A DNA stretch of 64,000 nucleotides, taken from Croceibacter atlanticus HTCC2559 (lineage in GTDB: Bacteria > Bacteroidota > Bacteroidia > Flavobacteriales > Flavobacteriaceae). A program made the position numbers and the translations under genes. Below, piece by piece: positions 1-9,132 of this stretch. Below the pieces are notes generated by a model. The model searched no databases. It had not been told where the DNA came from and saw only the letters and a list, made by a program, of their open reading frames with translations. The stretch is from the NCBI RefSeq assembly GCF_000196315.1, contig NC_014230.1, positions 2,876,501 to 2,940,500 on the forward strand, given 5' to 3'. Numbering within the stretch: the stretch's first letter is position 1; every line of letters begins with the position of its first letter.

Positions 1-20
1 CCAAGCTCAATACTAATGAA

Positions 21-48
21 AGCCAGCTAAATAGCTGGCTTTTTTTTT
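21..48 (+). terminator. Intrinsic terminator of an upstream off-window gene
   Basis: A perfect 9-bp stem (AGCCAGCTA and TAGCTGGCT, 2-nt loop) is followed by eight T on the plus strand. The T tract exists only in plus orientation, so it ends a transcript that enters from the left of the window. Confidence 0.8.
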
Positions 49-76
49 ATACTAAGAGATTATATCTGTATTTTTA

Positions 77-107
77 AACCTCAGTTAAACCTCAGTTAAA
101 CCTCACT
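77..107. repeat. Short tandem direct repeat (about 11 bp, three copies)
   Basis: The 10-11 bp unit AAACCTCAGTT occurs twice in full, and a third, partly diverged copy ends in CCTCACTTT. It lies between the terminator and the convergent DUF5686 gene. No function is evident; slippage is a sufficient explanation. Confidence 0.5.
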
Positions 108-192
108 TTAAAGAACCTACCAGCATTGCTTAATGTTACTTAAACTTGAAAATACATACTAATTTATTGTATATTTTTTTGTAAATAAAATT

Positions 193-2682
193 TTAAAAAC
201 TAAACCCAAAGGCTCCTGTAACACCAAAACTTCTGGCATCTGTATTATTAAAATAGTTCCCTCTAAAATGAAAATCTAACCTAAATATTCTAAAAATATT
301 GCCTACTCCGAAACTGTATTCATAGTAAGGTTCTAGGTCTGGTGCTTGTAAAAATATACCTGAAGCATCTAATGCTCTATTTTCATCAGATAGTGTTCCG
401 TATACACCTCTGACTCCTACAATCTCTCTCAAGTTTAAATCTCTAATCAATGGAATTCTAGAAAAGAACCTTCCATTAAAATTATGTTCTAAATGAAATG
501 AGGTATAGGTGTCTGTTACAAACTCATAAAAGTTTAATAAAGGAAAAGAATTAAATATAGAGAATAACGTTTGGTTACCAGGTACAACACTTAACAGTGC
601 CAATGGCACTTCTCCATAAGTTTTACCAGCTTCTAGCGTAGTTGTCATTCTTCCTATTCCACCTATTTTCCAAGGTTGCCTGTAAAACAGTTGTACTTTT
701 TGGTAATCAAAATCGCTATCAATTAAATTTTTAACACCCAATGTATAATTTAAAAATACATTAGCATATTCACCTTCATTAATAAGCGTGCGCTCCACTC
801 CGTAACCTGTAGTTTTTCTTCCTGGCGTATAAGATAGCTTTGTAGAAATCTCTGCTTGTTGTAATTCTGAGGCTATCTGTGTTCTTGCTTCATCTATAAA
901 GTAATCCAAACTAAACGTAGGTGATGCAGATTTTAAAGTTTTATATGTAAAATCTGTCCTGAAGCTAAAATTCTTTTTTGGTTCAAACTCTATGGCAACA
1001 TTGGTAAGATTAATAGAACTTAACCTATCATTACTACCAACTGTAATTAAAGATGATGATGCCAAACTTCTCCCTAGCACATCTGTACTGTTGGTCAAGC
1101 TAGCACCTAATTGCTCTATATCTCGCCTATTACCAGCAGATAGGATAAGCCTAGATTTTCTATCTAAAAGTACTTTTCCAGAAACACCATATTTAAATTG
1201 GTTGTCCTTAAAGCCATAAGCACCGTAACCTTGAAAACGCCAAAGGTCATTAAGTGTTCCATAAGTTCTACCGCCAAAACGTACCCGTAAGCCTTCAACA
1301 GTGTTATATCCAAATGTTGAAAATACAGGACCATAATCCCAACCATCATAATCTATATATCCTGTTGCTAGTATAGTTCCTATATCATAAAGTCTTTTAA
1401 ATGCTTTTACAGTTTTTAAGGTATCTAACATTTTATATACACCCTTTTCATCTTTATTAAGTGCTTCTTGACGCTTGTTATGCCAAAAGGCATCATCCCT
1501 ATTGTAAATAGCTTCATTAAAAGGGTCTACCTCATTATCATAAAAGTCTTTTGGTTTCTTTATATCGAACTTATAATTATCATATAAGGTTGTTCGTTTA
1601 CCATAAATACCTCTAGCCTCTTCTTTCTTTCTAAAAGAAAAGTCTGACATAAAGTAGTCTCTTGTTATAAGGAATGTTGAATCGTTTAAAACATCAAACT
1701 CTTGTTCAATATAAACTTCTTTTACCCAATTGATATTTGCACTTTTAGATACTCTTAAGTTAATATCTTTTATAGCCCAAGTAGAATCATTTACCCAAAA
1801 ATCTCCTTTAAACGTGAGTTCATTTTTACGTCTTGGATAATACACAATATTATAACACCACTTATTGTCTATATAAGCACTATCTGAGAGCACATAATTA
1901 TACACACCTACACCTGTTTTAGATAATGGACTAGTAAAACTTTTATCGAAAAATTTTATGTAGTTATCGTAAACATCATAATCTGCATACAGGTCTTTTA
2001 TAAATGCAATAAGGTTTTGATTGTTACTAAACCCTGAATTCTTATTTCCAAGAAGGTCCTTTTTTTCTTCGTTTAGAGTGTTATCTCCAAAAATCTTAGA
2101 GGACTCTTCATTTATGAAAATTGGAAGGTAAGTTTTTCCTGTAATGTTATTGGTGTCTGTTTCTTCAAAGATAAACTCCATACCATTAAAAATTCTACTT
2201 TCAATAAGCGTGCTATCAATTGTATTTAAATCAAATTCTAGCTTTTCGTACTTATCGTATTGGTATTGTTTAAATTTCTTTACACCATTTTCTCTTCTGT
2301 TTTCCCAAATTTTCTTGAGAATATCTATTGCAGGATTATTCTTTTTAGAAGTTTTACCTTGATAAATAATAACTTCACTCAAAGAGTTTTCTTCTTCTTT
2401 AAGTGTTATTTTCAAGTTGTAATTACTGCGTTTTTCAAGAACAAATCGCTGAGTTTCAAACCCCACAAAACTAACTGTTAATGCGTCGTAATTATTATCA
2501 GACTCTACATAAAAGCGACCTTCTTCATTGGTAATTGTACCAACAGTTGAACCTTCTAAAATTACATTAGCAAAAGGGACAGGTTCTCCGTTAGAGTCAA
2601 AAACCTCACCACTAGCTTTAGTTTGAGCTAACACAGACAGTGTAAATAAACTAAAACAAAAAAATAAACTGTATCTCATCAT
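193..2682 (-). CDS. DUF5686/carboxypeptidase-regulatory-like domain outer membrane protein
   Basis: An 829-residue exported protein. A signal peptide (about residues 1-20, ending near VLAQ) is followed by a CarboxypepD_reg-like beta-sandwich (about 22-105, with GEPVPFANVILEG and VGTITNEEGRF). The long remainder is typical of the Bacteroidota DUF5686 family. The C-terminal half is rich in alternating aromatic/polar strands and ends in SFGVTGAFGFSF, consistent with an outer-membrane beta-barrel with a terminal aromatic residue. There is no TonB plug motif, so it is not a classical SusC receptor. It appears to be a single-gene unit. Family assignment is confident; the role is unknown. Start M1 or M2 cannot be separated. 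Confidence 0.85.
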   Translation of the reverse strand: MMRYSLFFCFSLFTLSVLAQTKASGEVFDSNGEPVPFANVILEGSTVGTITNEEGRFYVESDNNYDALTVSFVGFETQRFVLEKRSNYNLKITLKEEENSLSEVIIYQGKTSKKNNPAIDILKKIWENRRENGVKKFKQYQYDKYEKLEFDLNTIDSTLIESRIFNGMEFIFEETDTNNITGKTYLPIFINEESSKIFGDNTLNEEKKDLLGNKNSGFSNNQNLIAFIKDLYADYDVYDNYIKFFDKSFTSPLSKTGVGVYNYVLSDSAYIDNKWCYNIVYYPRRKNELTFKGDFWVNDSTWAIKDINLRVSKSANINWVKEVYIEQEFDVLNDSTFLITRDYFMSDFSFRKKEEARGIYGKRTTLYDNYKFDIKKPKDFYDNEVDPFNEAIYNRDDAFWHNKRQEALNKDEKGVYKMLDTLKTVKAFKRLYDIGTILATGYIDYDGWDYGPVFSTFGYNTVEGLRVRFGGRTYGTLNDLWRFQGYGAYGFKDNQFKYGVSGKVLLDRKSRLILSAGNRRDIEQLGASLTNSTDVLGRSLASSSLITVGSNDRLSSINLTNVAIEFEPKKNFSFRTDFTYKTLKSASPTFSLDYFIDEARTQIASELQQAEISTKLSYTPGRKTTGYGVERTLINEGEYANVFLNYTLGVKNLIDSDFDYQKVQLFYRQPWKIGGIGRMTTTLEAGKTYGEVPLALLSVVPGNQTLFSIFNSFPLLNFYEFVTDTYTSFHLEHNFNGRFFSRIPLIRDLNLREIVGVRGVYGTLSDENRALDASGIFLQAPDLEPYYEYSFGVGNIFRIFRLDFHFRGNYFNNTDARSFGVTGAFGFSF

Positions 2683-2812
2683 TACTTTTAGAAGGTTACT
2701 TGGTCTTTAAATATTAAAAACCTTTCACCTTTATAAAATTCTTTATTTACATACAGTAAAAAACAACCTGTGCTTTATCCCTAAACAGAACGCCAAGATT
2801 TAAAATCTTGAA

Positions 2813-3790
2813 TTACTTGTACATCACTTTTTTAACAGCCGCAACAACATCGTCACTATTTGGCAACCATTCTTTTAAAAGAACTGGTGAGTATGGTGCT
2901 GGTGTATCTGCTGTATTTATTTTTATGATTGGTGCATCAAGGAAATCAAAAATTTCTTCTTGCACTCTGTATGCAATTTCAGAAGAAATATTACCAAATG
3001 GCCAAGCTTCTTCTAGAATAACTAATCTGTTAGTTTTTTTAACAGACTTGTATATGGCATCAAAATCTAAAGGACGAACCGTTCTTAAATCTATAATCTC
3101 ACAAGAAATATCTTCTTTAGCTAAAACCTCTGCTGCTTCATAAGCCTGCTTTATAATCTTACCAAAAGAAACAATAGTTACATGCTCTCCTTCACGCTTA
3201 ATATCTGCTTTCCCTAACTCGATAGTGTATTCCTCTTCTGGAACCTCACCTTTATCACCATACATTTGCTCGCTTTCCATAAAGATAACTGGATCATCAT
3301 CTCTTATAGATGCCTTAAGTAGTCCCTTTGCATCATAAGGATTAGATGGCACTACTACTTTTAATCCAGGACAATTAGCGTACCAGCTTTCAAAAGCTTG
3401 TGAGTGTGTAGCGCCCAATTGCCCAGCAGAAGCTGTAGGACCTCTAAATACAATAGGAATATTAAATTGACCGCCAGACATTTGTCGCATCTTAGCAGCG
3501 TTGTTTATTATTTGATCTATACCAACCAAAGAGAAATTAAAGGTCATAAACTCTACAATTGGCCTATTACCATTCATTGCAGATCCTACTGCTATACCAG
3601 CAAAACCAAGTTCAGAAATTGGTGTGTCTATAACGCGCTTAGCGCCAAACTCATCTAACATGCCTTTAGAGGCTTTGTAAGCACCATTGTACTCTGCTAC
3701 TTCTTCACCCATTAAAAAGACGCTTTCATCTGCACGCATTTCTTCGCTCATTGCTTCGCAAACGGCTTCTCTAAATTGTATTTCTCTCAT
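2813..3790 (-). CDS. pdhB: Pyruvate dehydrogenase E1 component, beta subunit
   Basis: 325 residues, full length for a separate E1-beta chain. It starts with the family-typical MREIQFREAVCEAM and carries the transketolase pyrimidine-binding domain (about 4-180, with MGEEVAEYNGAYKASKG and RVIDTPISE) followed by the transketolase C-terminal domain (about 195-315, with EIIDLRTVRPLD). With E1-alpha it decarboxylates pyruvate using thiamine diphosphate and passes acetyl groups to E2. E1-alpha and E2 are not adjacent here, so the gene is split from its partners. A branched-chain 2-oxoacid dehydrogenase beta chain is the main alternative; the motifs fit PDH better. Confidence 0.9.
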   Translation of the reverse strand: MREIQFREAVCEAMSEEMRADESVFLMGEEVAEYNGAYKASKGMLDEFGAKRVIDTPISELGFAGIAVGSAMNGNRPIVEFMTFNFSLVGIDQIINNAAKMRQMSGGQFNIPIVFRGPTASAGQLGATHSQAFESWYANCPGLKVVVPSNPYDAKGLLKASIRDDDPVIFMESEQMYGDKGEVPEEEYTIELGKADIKREGEHVTIVSFGKIIKQAYEAAEVLAKEDISCEIIDLRTVRPLDFDAIYKSVKKTNRLVILEEAWPFGNISSEIAYRVQEEIFDFLDAPIIKINTADTPAPYSPVLLKEWLPNSDDVVAAVKKVMYK

Positions 3791-3976
3791 ATTATATAAA
3801 TGTCAAATTGAGATAGTAAAACTATCATGCATTTTAAGGTCAACAAAAATAGCAATAACAATGAATATCGATGTATTATAAAATAGAATATTTTATTATG
3901 CGCGCATAGCATTTTTCATTTCAATTTAGTATATTCGCATCACAATAAAATTAGTTTAAAAAACAGTCTATTATAT

Positions 3977-4723
3977 ATGAAAATTCTAGTATGTATAAGC
4001 CACGTGCCAGACACAACGTCTAAAATCAATTTCACAGATGGCGACACAAAGTTTGATACCAATGGTGTACAATTTGTAATAAACCCTAATGACGAATTTG
4101 GTTTAACTCGTGCTATGTGGTTTAAAGAAAAACAAGGTGCCAGTGTAGATATTATTAATGTTGGCGGCCCAGAAACAGAACCTACGTTAAGAAAAGCATT
4201 AGCTATTGGAGCAGATACAGCTATACGTGTTAACACACCTGCTTTAGATGGTTACCAAGTAGCAAAAGAAATAGCTGCAGTAGCTAAAGATGGCGACTAC
4301 AACCTTATTATTGCTGGACGTGAGTCTATTGACTATAATGGTGGAATGGTACCAGGAATGTTAGCAAAATTATTAGATGCTAACTTTGTAAATACCTGTA
4401 CTGGTTTAGAAATAGATGGCGAAACTGCAACTGCTACAAGAGAGATAGATGGTGGTAAAGAAACACTTTCTGCTAAATTACCTTTAGTAGTTGGTGGCCA
4501 GAAAGGTTTAGTTGAAGAAAGTGATTTACGTATTCCTAATATGAGAGGTATTATGATGGCTCGTAAAAAACCATTAAATGTAGTTGAACCTACTGGAGCG
4601 TCTAAAGAAACTCAAGCCGTAAAGTTTGAAAAGCCTGCCCCTAAAGGTGCTGTTAAACTTGTTGAAGCAAACAACTTAGACCAACTTGTAGACTTATTAC
4701 ATAATGAAGCTAAGGTGATATAA
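3977..4723 (+). CDS. etfB: Electron transfer flavoprotein, beta subunit
   Basis: 248 residues, normal for EtfB/FixA. The N-terminus MKILVCISHVPDTTSKI and the later segment AGRESIDYNGGMVPGMLA match the adenine-nucleotide alpha-hydrolase-like fold of the family. It forms a heterodimer with EtfA (50 bp downstream, same strand) that takes electrons from acyl-CoA and other dehydrogenases and passes them to ETF-quinone oxidoreductase. A -7-like TATATTCG lies at 3930-3937, about 40 bp before the ATG. The pair almost certainly forms one transcript ending at the hairpin at 5796-5840. Confidence 0.95.
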   Translation: MKILVCISHVPDTTSKINFTDGDTKFDTNGVQFVINPNDEFGLTRAMWFKEKQGASVDIINVGGPETEPTLRKALAIGADTAIRVNTPALDGYQVAKEIAAVAKDGDYNLIIAGRESIDYNGGMVPGMLAKLLDANFVNTCTGLEIDGETATATREIDGGKETLSAKLPLVVGGQKGLVEESDLRIPNMRGIMMARKKPLNVVEPTGASKETQAVKFEKPAPKGAVKLVEANNLDQLVDLLHNEAKVI

Positions 4724-4773
4724 TTGTAGTTTACAATTTTATCATTATTCATTTTAACTTATAAAATAAAAAC

Positions 4774-5739
4774 ATGTCAGTTTTAGTATATACAGAATCA
4801 GAACAAGGTCAATTTAAAAAGACCGCTTTAGAAGTAGCTTCTTACGCTAAAGGAGTTGCTAAAATGTTAGGCGTATCTGTTACAGCCGTAGCATTTAATG
4901 CCGAAGATACTTCTACACTTGCAACTTATGGTGTAGATAAAGTATTAAATGTAAAAAATGACAAGCTAGAAAAATTTAATGCAGAAGCTTATGCAGATGC
5001 ATTAGCTCAAGCAGCTAAGAAAGAAGATGCTAAAGTCATTATTGTAAGCCAAAGCGCTAATGCAAAATATTTAGCACCATTATTGGCTGTAGATCTAGAA
5101 GCTGGATACGCATCAAACGTTGTTGCTCTTCCAGAAAACACATCTCCTGTAACAGTTAAGCGAACTGCTTTTACAAACAAAGCGTTTAATATTACAGAAA
5201 TTACTACAGACAGAGCCATAATCGGTGTTTCTAAAAATGCTTATGGTTTACATGAAACAGAAGCTAGCGGAACAAATGAAGATTTTATTCCAGAATTAGG
5301 CTCAGAAGATTTTACAGTTAATGTAGAAAGTGTAGATAAAGCTACAGACAAAGTAACAATTGCAGATGCAGAAGTAGTTGTTTCTGGAGGTAGAGGACTT
5401 AAAGGCCCAGAAAATTGGGGTATGATTGAAGAGCTTGCAGACGTTTTAGGTGCTGCAACAGCATGCTCTAAGCCAGTTTCGGATATGGGATGGAGACCAC
5501 ATAGTGAACACGTAGGACAAACTGGAAAGCCAGTTGCATCTAACCTATATATCGCAATAGGAATCTCTGGAGCAATACAACATTTAGCAGGTATAAATGC
5601 CTCTAAAACTAAAGTAGTAATTAACAACGATCCTGAGGCACCATTCTTTAAAGCTGCAGACTACGGTGTTGTTGGAGATGCTTTTGAAGTTGTACCAAAA
5701 TTAATTGAGAAGCTTAAAACATTTAAAGCAAACCAATAA
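4774..5739 (+). CDS. etfA: Electron transfer flavoprotein, alpha subunit
   Basis: 321 residues, full length. The N-terminal ETF domain (about 1-190) is followed by the FAD-binding C-terminal domain, recognisable from VVSGGRGLKGPENW, SKPVSDMGWRPHSEHVGQTG, AIGISGAIQHLAG and NNDPEAPFFKAADYG. It binds the redox-active FAD of the ETF heterodimer and works with EtfB just upstream. The acyl-CoA dehydrogenase partners are not in the window. Confidence 0.95.
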   Translation: MSVLVYTESEQGQFKKTALEVASYAKGVAKMLGVSVTAVAFNAEDTSTLATYGVDKVLNVKNDKLEKFNAEAYADALAQAAKKEDAKVIIVSQSANAKYLAPLLAVDLEAGYASNVVALPENTSPVTVKRTAFTNKAFNITEITTDRAIIGVSKNAYGLHETEASGTNEDFIPELGSEDFTVNVESVDKATDKVTIADAEVVVSGGRGLKGPENWGMIEELADVLGAATACSKPVSDMGWRPHSEHVGQTGKPVASNLYIAIGISGAIQHLAGINASKTKVVINNDPEAPFFKAADYGVVGDAFEVVPKLIEKLKTFKANQ

Positions 5740-5795
5740 AATAAAGATAATATAAGTCTTTAACGCATAATTTTTATAAATTGTGCCACAAATTA

Positions 5796-5840
5796 AGGCT
5801 GTTTAAACTTAGGTATAGCCTATCTTTAAACAGTCTTTTT
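5796..5840 (+). terminator. Terminator after etfBA
   Basis: A 12-bp stem (AGGCTGTTTAAA with TTTAAACAGTCT, one G-U pair) is followed by five T. The loop contains a small TAGG/CCTA hairpin of its own. It sits between etfA and the nuclease gene, only 13 bp before the latter's ATG. Confidence 0.75.
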
Positions 5841-5852
5841 AATTGAAATCAC

Positions 5853-6473
5853 ATGAGTTTAGTCCGCTTGGACATTAAGGGTATTTCCTATAGCCAAACA
5901 CAGAATGGTGCTTATGCACTTATTTTAAACGAGCAGGAAGGCAACAAACAGCTACCAATAGTTATTGGTGCTTTTGAAGCACAATCTATAGCCATAGCTT
6001 TAGAAAAGGATATTAAACCACCAAGACCACTTACACACGATTTGTTTAAGAATTTTTCTGAACGTTTTGAGATTAATATTAAACAAGTTATCATTCATAA
6101 ATTAGTTGATGGCGTATTTTACTCTAGCCTAATTTCTGAACGCCAAGGTGTAGAGGAAACAATTGATGCCCGCACAAGTGATGCCATTGCATTAGCACTT
6201 AGGTTTGATGCACCTATTTTTACATATCAGAATATATTAGACAAAGCAGGTATTTACCTGAATGCAGAACCAAAATCTGCAAAAGAACAACGTGAAGAAG
6301 CAGACACTATTTTAGACAGTGTAATGCCAGATGAACCTTTATCATCGAGCAGCTCTTCAGATTATTCAAATTTATCTCTCAAGGAATTAAACAAGATGCT
6401 CGACCAAGCTGTTAGCAAAGAAGACTATGAACAGGCTGCGCTATTAAGGGACGAGATTTCTAAACGAAATTAA
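5853..6473 (+). CDS. Bifunctional nuclease (DUF151) family protein with C-terminal UVR domain
   Basis: 206 residues. The N-terminal bifunctional nuclease domain (about 1-130) is recognised from LDIKGISYSQTQNGAYALIL, PIVIGAFEAQSIAIAL, RPLTHDLF and DARTSDAIALALRFDAPIF. A serine-rich linker (about 158-166) leads to a UvrB/UvrC-type UVR coiled hairpin (about 170-204, LKELNKMLDQAV then DYEQAALLRDEI). This architecture is common in Bacteroidota. The in vivo substrate is unknown, and nuclease activity is known only from distant homologues. It is followed by the nucleoside transporter after 4 bp, so the two are probably co-transcribed. Confidence 0.85.
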   Translation: MSLVRLDIKGISYSQTQNGAYALILNEQEGNKQLPIVIGAFEAQSIAIALEKDIKPPRPLTHDLFKNFSERFEINIKQVIIHKLVDGVFYSSLISERQGVEETIDARTSDAIALALRFDAPIFTYQNILDKAGIYLNAEPKSAKEQREEADTILDSVMPDEPLSSSSSSDYSNLSLKELNKMLDQAVSKEDYEQAALLRDEISKRN

Positions 6474-6477
6474 ATTT

Positions 6478-8235
6478 ATGTTGAAACACTACATCTCTTT
6501 AAGCATTATTTGCTTATGTCTGGCCTTTTCTAATCTTACATCTGCACAAATACAAAACACTTGGGAGTTTACAAGTGTTACCAATGCACAAGGAGAAGAG
6601 CTATTTCAAATAAACAGCGAAAACGACATCCTAACAATAAAAGAAGGTCGTTTTAACTACAGCCTTGAGGCTAATAATATAGAAGCAAGTGGAGATTATA
6701 TGCTCCAAAACGATTTGTTAGTTTTCTTTTACTCTCAACCAAAAGATACAATTAGAAGATTTAGAATAACTTACGAAAGTGACTCTGAATTATCTTTTAA
6801 GGAAAATGAGAATACCTATAACTTTAAAGCGACCTCTCAAAATGTAACAGAAGTTTTACCGGTTAATACCTCTAAAGAATTAATACCTAATGGAGGCTTT
6901 ACATTTAATAGCTTTTGGCGTGGCGCTATAGGTATGCTATCCCTACTTATTATTGCTTTTATATTTAGCAGCAATAGAAAAGCTATTAATTGGAAAACTA
7001 TTGGTGTAGGATTAGGCGCACAACTTCTTCTTGCAATTGGAGTTTTAAAAATATCTTTTGTTCAAAGTATTTTTGAATTTGTAGGTAAGATATTTGTGAA
7101 GATTTTAGATTTTACTGCTGCTGGTAGTGAGTTCCTTTTAGGAGGAATGATGGATGTAGATAGCTTTGGCTTCATCTTTTTGTTTCAAGTACTTCCAACA
7201 ATTATTTTCTTTTCAGCGCTAACCTCTATCCTATTTTATTTAGGTGTTATACAAATAGTAGTAAAAGGCATGGCTTGGGCCTTAACAAAATTATTAGGTA
7301 TATCTGGAGCTGAGAGCCTAAGTGTTGCTGGTAATATATTCTTAGGTCAAACTGAAGCACCTTTAATGATCAAGGCTTATTTAGAGCGCATGACCAAGTC
7401 TGAAATTTTATTAGTCATGGTTGGCGGTATGGCTACAGTAGCTGGTGGCGTATTGGCGGCTTACATCGGGTTTTTGGGTGGAGATGATCCTGCATTACGT
7501 TTAGAGTTTGCCAAACACCTTCTCGCTGCATCTGTGATGGCTGCACCTGGTGCAATTATTATTTCTAAAATACTTTTTCCACAACAGGAAAAAGTAAACA
7601 AAGATGTAGAAGTTTCCTCAGACAAGATTGGATCTAATATTTTAGATGCCATAGCAAATGGTACTACAGAAGGCTTAAAGCTTGCAGCAAATGTTGGAGC
7701 AATGCTATTAGTATTTATAGCTCTTATAGCAATGGTAAATGGTATTCTTGGATATGCAGCAGGTTTTGATGGGTTTACAATTGCATTTTTAAATATAGAC
7801 TGGCACTTTACTTCCTTAAATGAAGTCATTGCAAACAATACAACCTATAATGCATTGTCTTTAGAATTTATTCTAGGTTATACATTTGCACCACTTATGT
7901 GGTTAATTGGAGTAGCAACAGATGATATTGCTCTAATGGGACAATTGCTAGGTATCAAGTTAGTTGCAAGTGAGTTTGTTGGGTATATACAATTAGCAGA
8001 TCTTAAGAATTCTGCAAATGCATTAAGTCTCAACTACGAAAAGTCTGTAATCATGGCAACGTATATGTTGTGTGGTTTTGCAAATTTTGCTTCAATAGGT
8101 ATACAGATTGGTGGTATAGGATCACTAGCGCCTGGACAACGAAAAACCTTGTCGCGATTTGGAATGAAGGCACTTATTGGCGGTACACTAGCATCTTTAC
8201 TTTCTGCAACAATAGCAGGAATGATTATAGGTTAA
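6478..8235 (+). CDS. NupC/CNT-family concentrative nucleoside transporter with N-terminal periplasmic domain
   Basis: 585 residues, against about 400 for a plain CNT carrier. Residues 1-24 are a signal peptide and about 25-125 a beta-rich, lipocalin-like domain (NTWEFTSV, LTIKEGRFNY, SGDYMLQNDLLVFFY). A first TM follows at about 147-163, then the CNT core with the signature GQTEAPLMIKAYLERMT and the NVGAMLLVFIALIAMVNG segment. The core should import nucleosides with Na+ or H+. The N-terminal extension is the notable part. The stop codon shares its TTAA with the convergent next gene, so the two genes meet tail to tail. Confidence 0.88.
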   Translation: MLKHYISLSIICLCLAFSNLTSAQIQNTWEFTSVTNAQGEELFQINSENDILTIKEGRFNYSLEANNIEASGDYMLQNDLLVFFYSQPKDTIRRFRITYESDSELSFKENENTYNFKATSQNVTEVLPVNTSKELIPNGGFTFNSFWRGAIGMLSLLIIAFIFSSNRKAINWKTIGVGLGAQLLLAIGVLKISFVQSIFEFVGKIFVKILDFTAAGSEFLLGGMMDVDSFGFIFLFQVLPTIIFFSALTSILFYLGVIQIVVKGMAWALTKLLGISGAESLSVAGNIFLGQTEAPLMIKAYLERMTKSEILLVMVGGMATVAGGVLAAYIGFLGGDDPALRLEFAKHLLAASVMAAPGAIIISKILFPQQEKVNKDVEVSSDKIGSNILDAIANGTTEGLKLAANVGAMLLVFIALIAMVNGILGYAAGFDGFTIAFLNIDWHFTSLNEVIANNTTYNALSLEFILGYTFAPLMWLIGVATDDIALMGQLLGIKLVASEFVGYIQLADLKNSANALSLNYEKSVIMATYMLCGFANFASIGIQIGGIGSLAPGQRKTLSRFGMKALIGGTLASLLSATIAGMIIG

Positions 8236-8591
8236 CCATAACGCTCAACAAAACTTTCAGCCCAATCTTTAGCTTCGTCTACCGTTTTAAAAAACGCAAA
8301 GGAGTTTTTAAAAAGACGCTGTTCTTTAATTAGCTGATCAAATATTTTCTCTGCTTTAGAAACTATGGCTATACCAATTACCTGCTTAGGATTAGCAAGT
8401 TTATAGGATTTTAAATCTATAGTTGTTTCCTCTTTTCGGTCTACAATAATTACATATTTACGTTTACCAAAATGATTAAGCACGTCTTTAGACTGCTCAA
8501 GCGTCATATTACAGTTTTCTTTTAAGTTTACAAAAGAGTAATGCTCTGTAAGCTCAAGTGTTGCGAAGCCGTAATCTATCTTCTTAAACAT
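8232..8591 (-). CDS. STAS/SpoIIAA-like small protein, paralogue 1
   Basis: 119 residues, no signal peptide or TM. It is clearly paralogous to the next gene (shared IAIVSKAE/IAIVTSKE, LIKEQ, SFAFFKTVDEAKDWAESF). The alternating strands and helices (ATLELTEHYSFVNL, KYVIIVDRKE) resemble the SpoIIAA-like STAS fold seen in many Flavobacteriaceae. No catalytic motif is visible. The function is unknown; a regulatory or binding role is only an inference from the fold. It lies 5 bp downstream of its paralogue, in one transcript. Confidence 0.75.
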   Translation of the reverse strand: MFKKIDYGFATLELTEHYSFVNLKENCNMTLEQSKDVLNHFGKRKYVIIVDRKEETTIDLKSYKLANPKQVIGIAIVSKAEKIFDQLIKEQRLFKNSFAFFKTVDEAKDWAESFVERYG

Positions 8592-8596
8592 AGCTA

Positions 8597-8968
8597 TTAT
8601 TTAACTGCATAGGCCACAAAAGATGCCGCCCAATCTTTTGCTTCTTCTAAACTTTTAAAGAATGCAAAAGAGCCTTTATACATTTCTTGTTCTTTAATTA
8701 AGTCTTCACTAGCATTTTCTTTACTAGTCACAATAGCTATTCCTACCATACGTTTATGGTTTACATACTTGTATGCATCTATATCAATTGAAGATGCAAA
8801 CTTTCTGTCTGAAATAACTACGTGAGGGTTCTTCTTATAAAAGTCATTAATATCGTTCATAACGATTTTGCACTCTTCTAACGAAAGAAATTTATTCTCA
8901 ACTAAATCGAGATGACAGTAAGTTTCATATAAATGAAAATTCCCGAATGGATATTGTATTGTTTTCAT
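8597..8968 (-). CDS. STAS/SpoIIAA-like small protein, paralogue 2
   Basis: 123 residues, cytosolic, homologous along its whole length to the gene just downstream (LIKEQEMYKGSFAFFKSLEEAKDWAASF). It is the first gene of the two-gene unit, and a TAATTTTG box with a TTG 15 bp further upstream lies directly before it. The sequences have diverged considerably outside the C-terminal third, so the duplication is not recent. Function unknown. Confidence 0.75.
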   Translation of the reverse strand: MKTIQYPFGNFHLYETYCHLDLVENKFLSLEECKIVMNDINDFYKKNPHVVISDRKFASSIDIDAYKYVNHKRMVGIAIVTSKENASEDLIKEQEMYKGSFAFFKSLEEAKDWAASFVAYAVK

Positions 8969-8987
8969 AGCATTAATTACAATTCTA

Positions 8988-9013
8988 CAAAATTATAATA
9001 TTTTCCTAAACAA
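8988..9013 (-). promoter_or_regulatory. Bacteroidota-type promoter for the STAS-like pair
   Basis: On the minus strand, TTG, a 15-bp spacer and TAATTTTG match TTG/TAnnTTTG, with a spacer slightly shorter than usual. The start codon is 20 bp downstream of the box. Confidence 0.5.
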
Positions 9014-9132
9014 TGTTAAGGTATTCCTAAAATATATTGGTTAATAAGTAAATAATATTTTTTAGGACTCTAATTAAGACCTTGAAATTTAATTTAATAC
9101 TTTAGCCTCATAACTAAAACTTAGACTTTAAA

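Noticed and set aside
5241-5627. 128-residue minus-strand ORF inside etfA
   Set aside because: It lies fully within a well-supported gene and has no recognisable motif.
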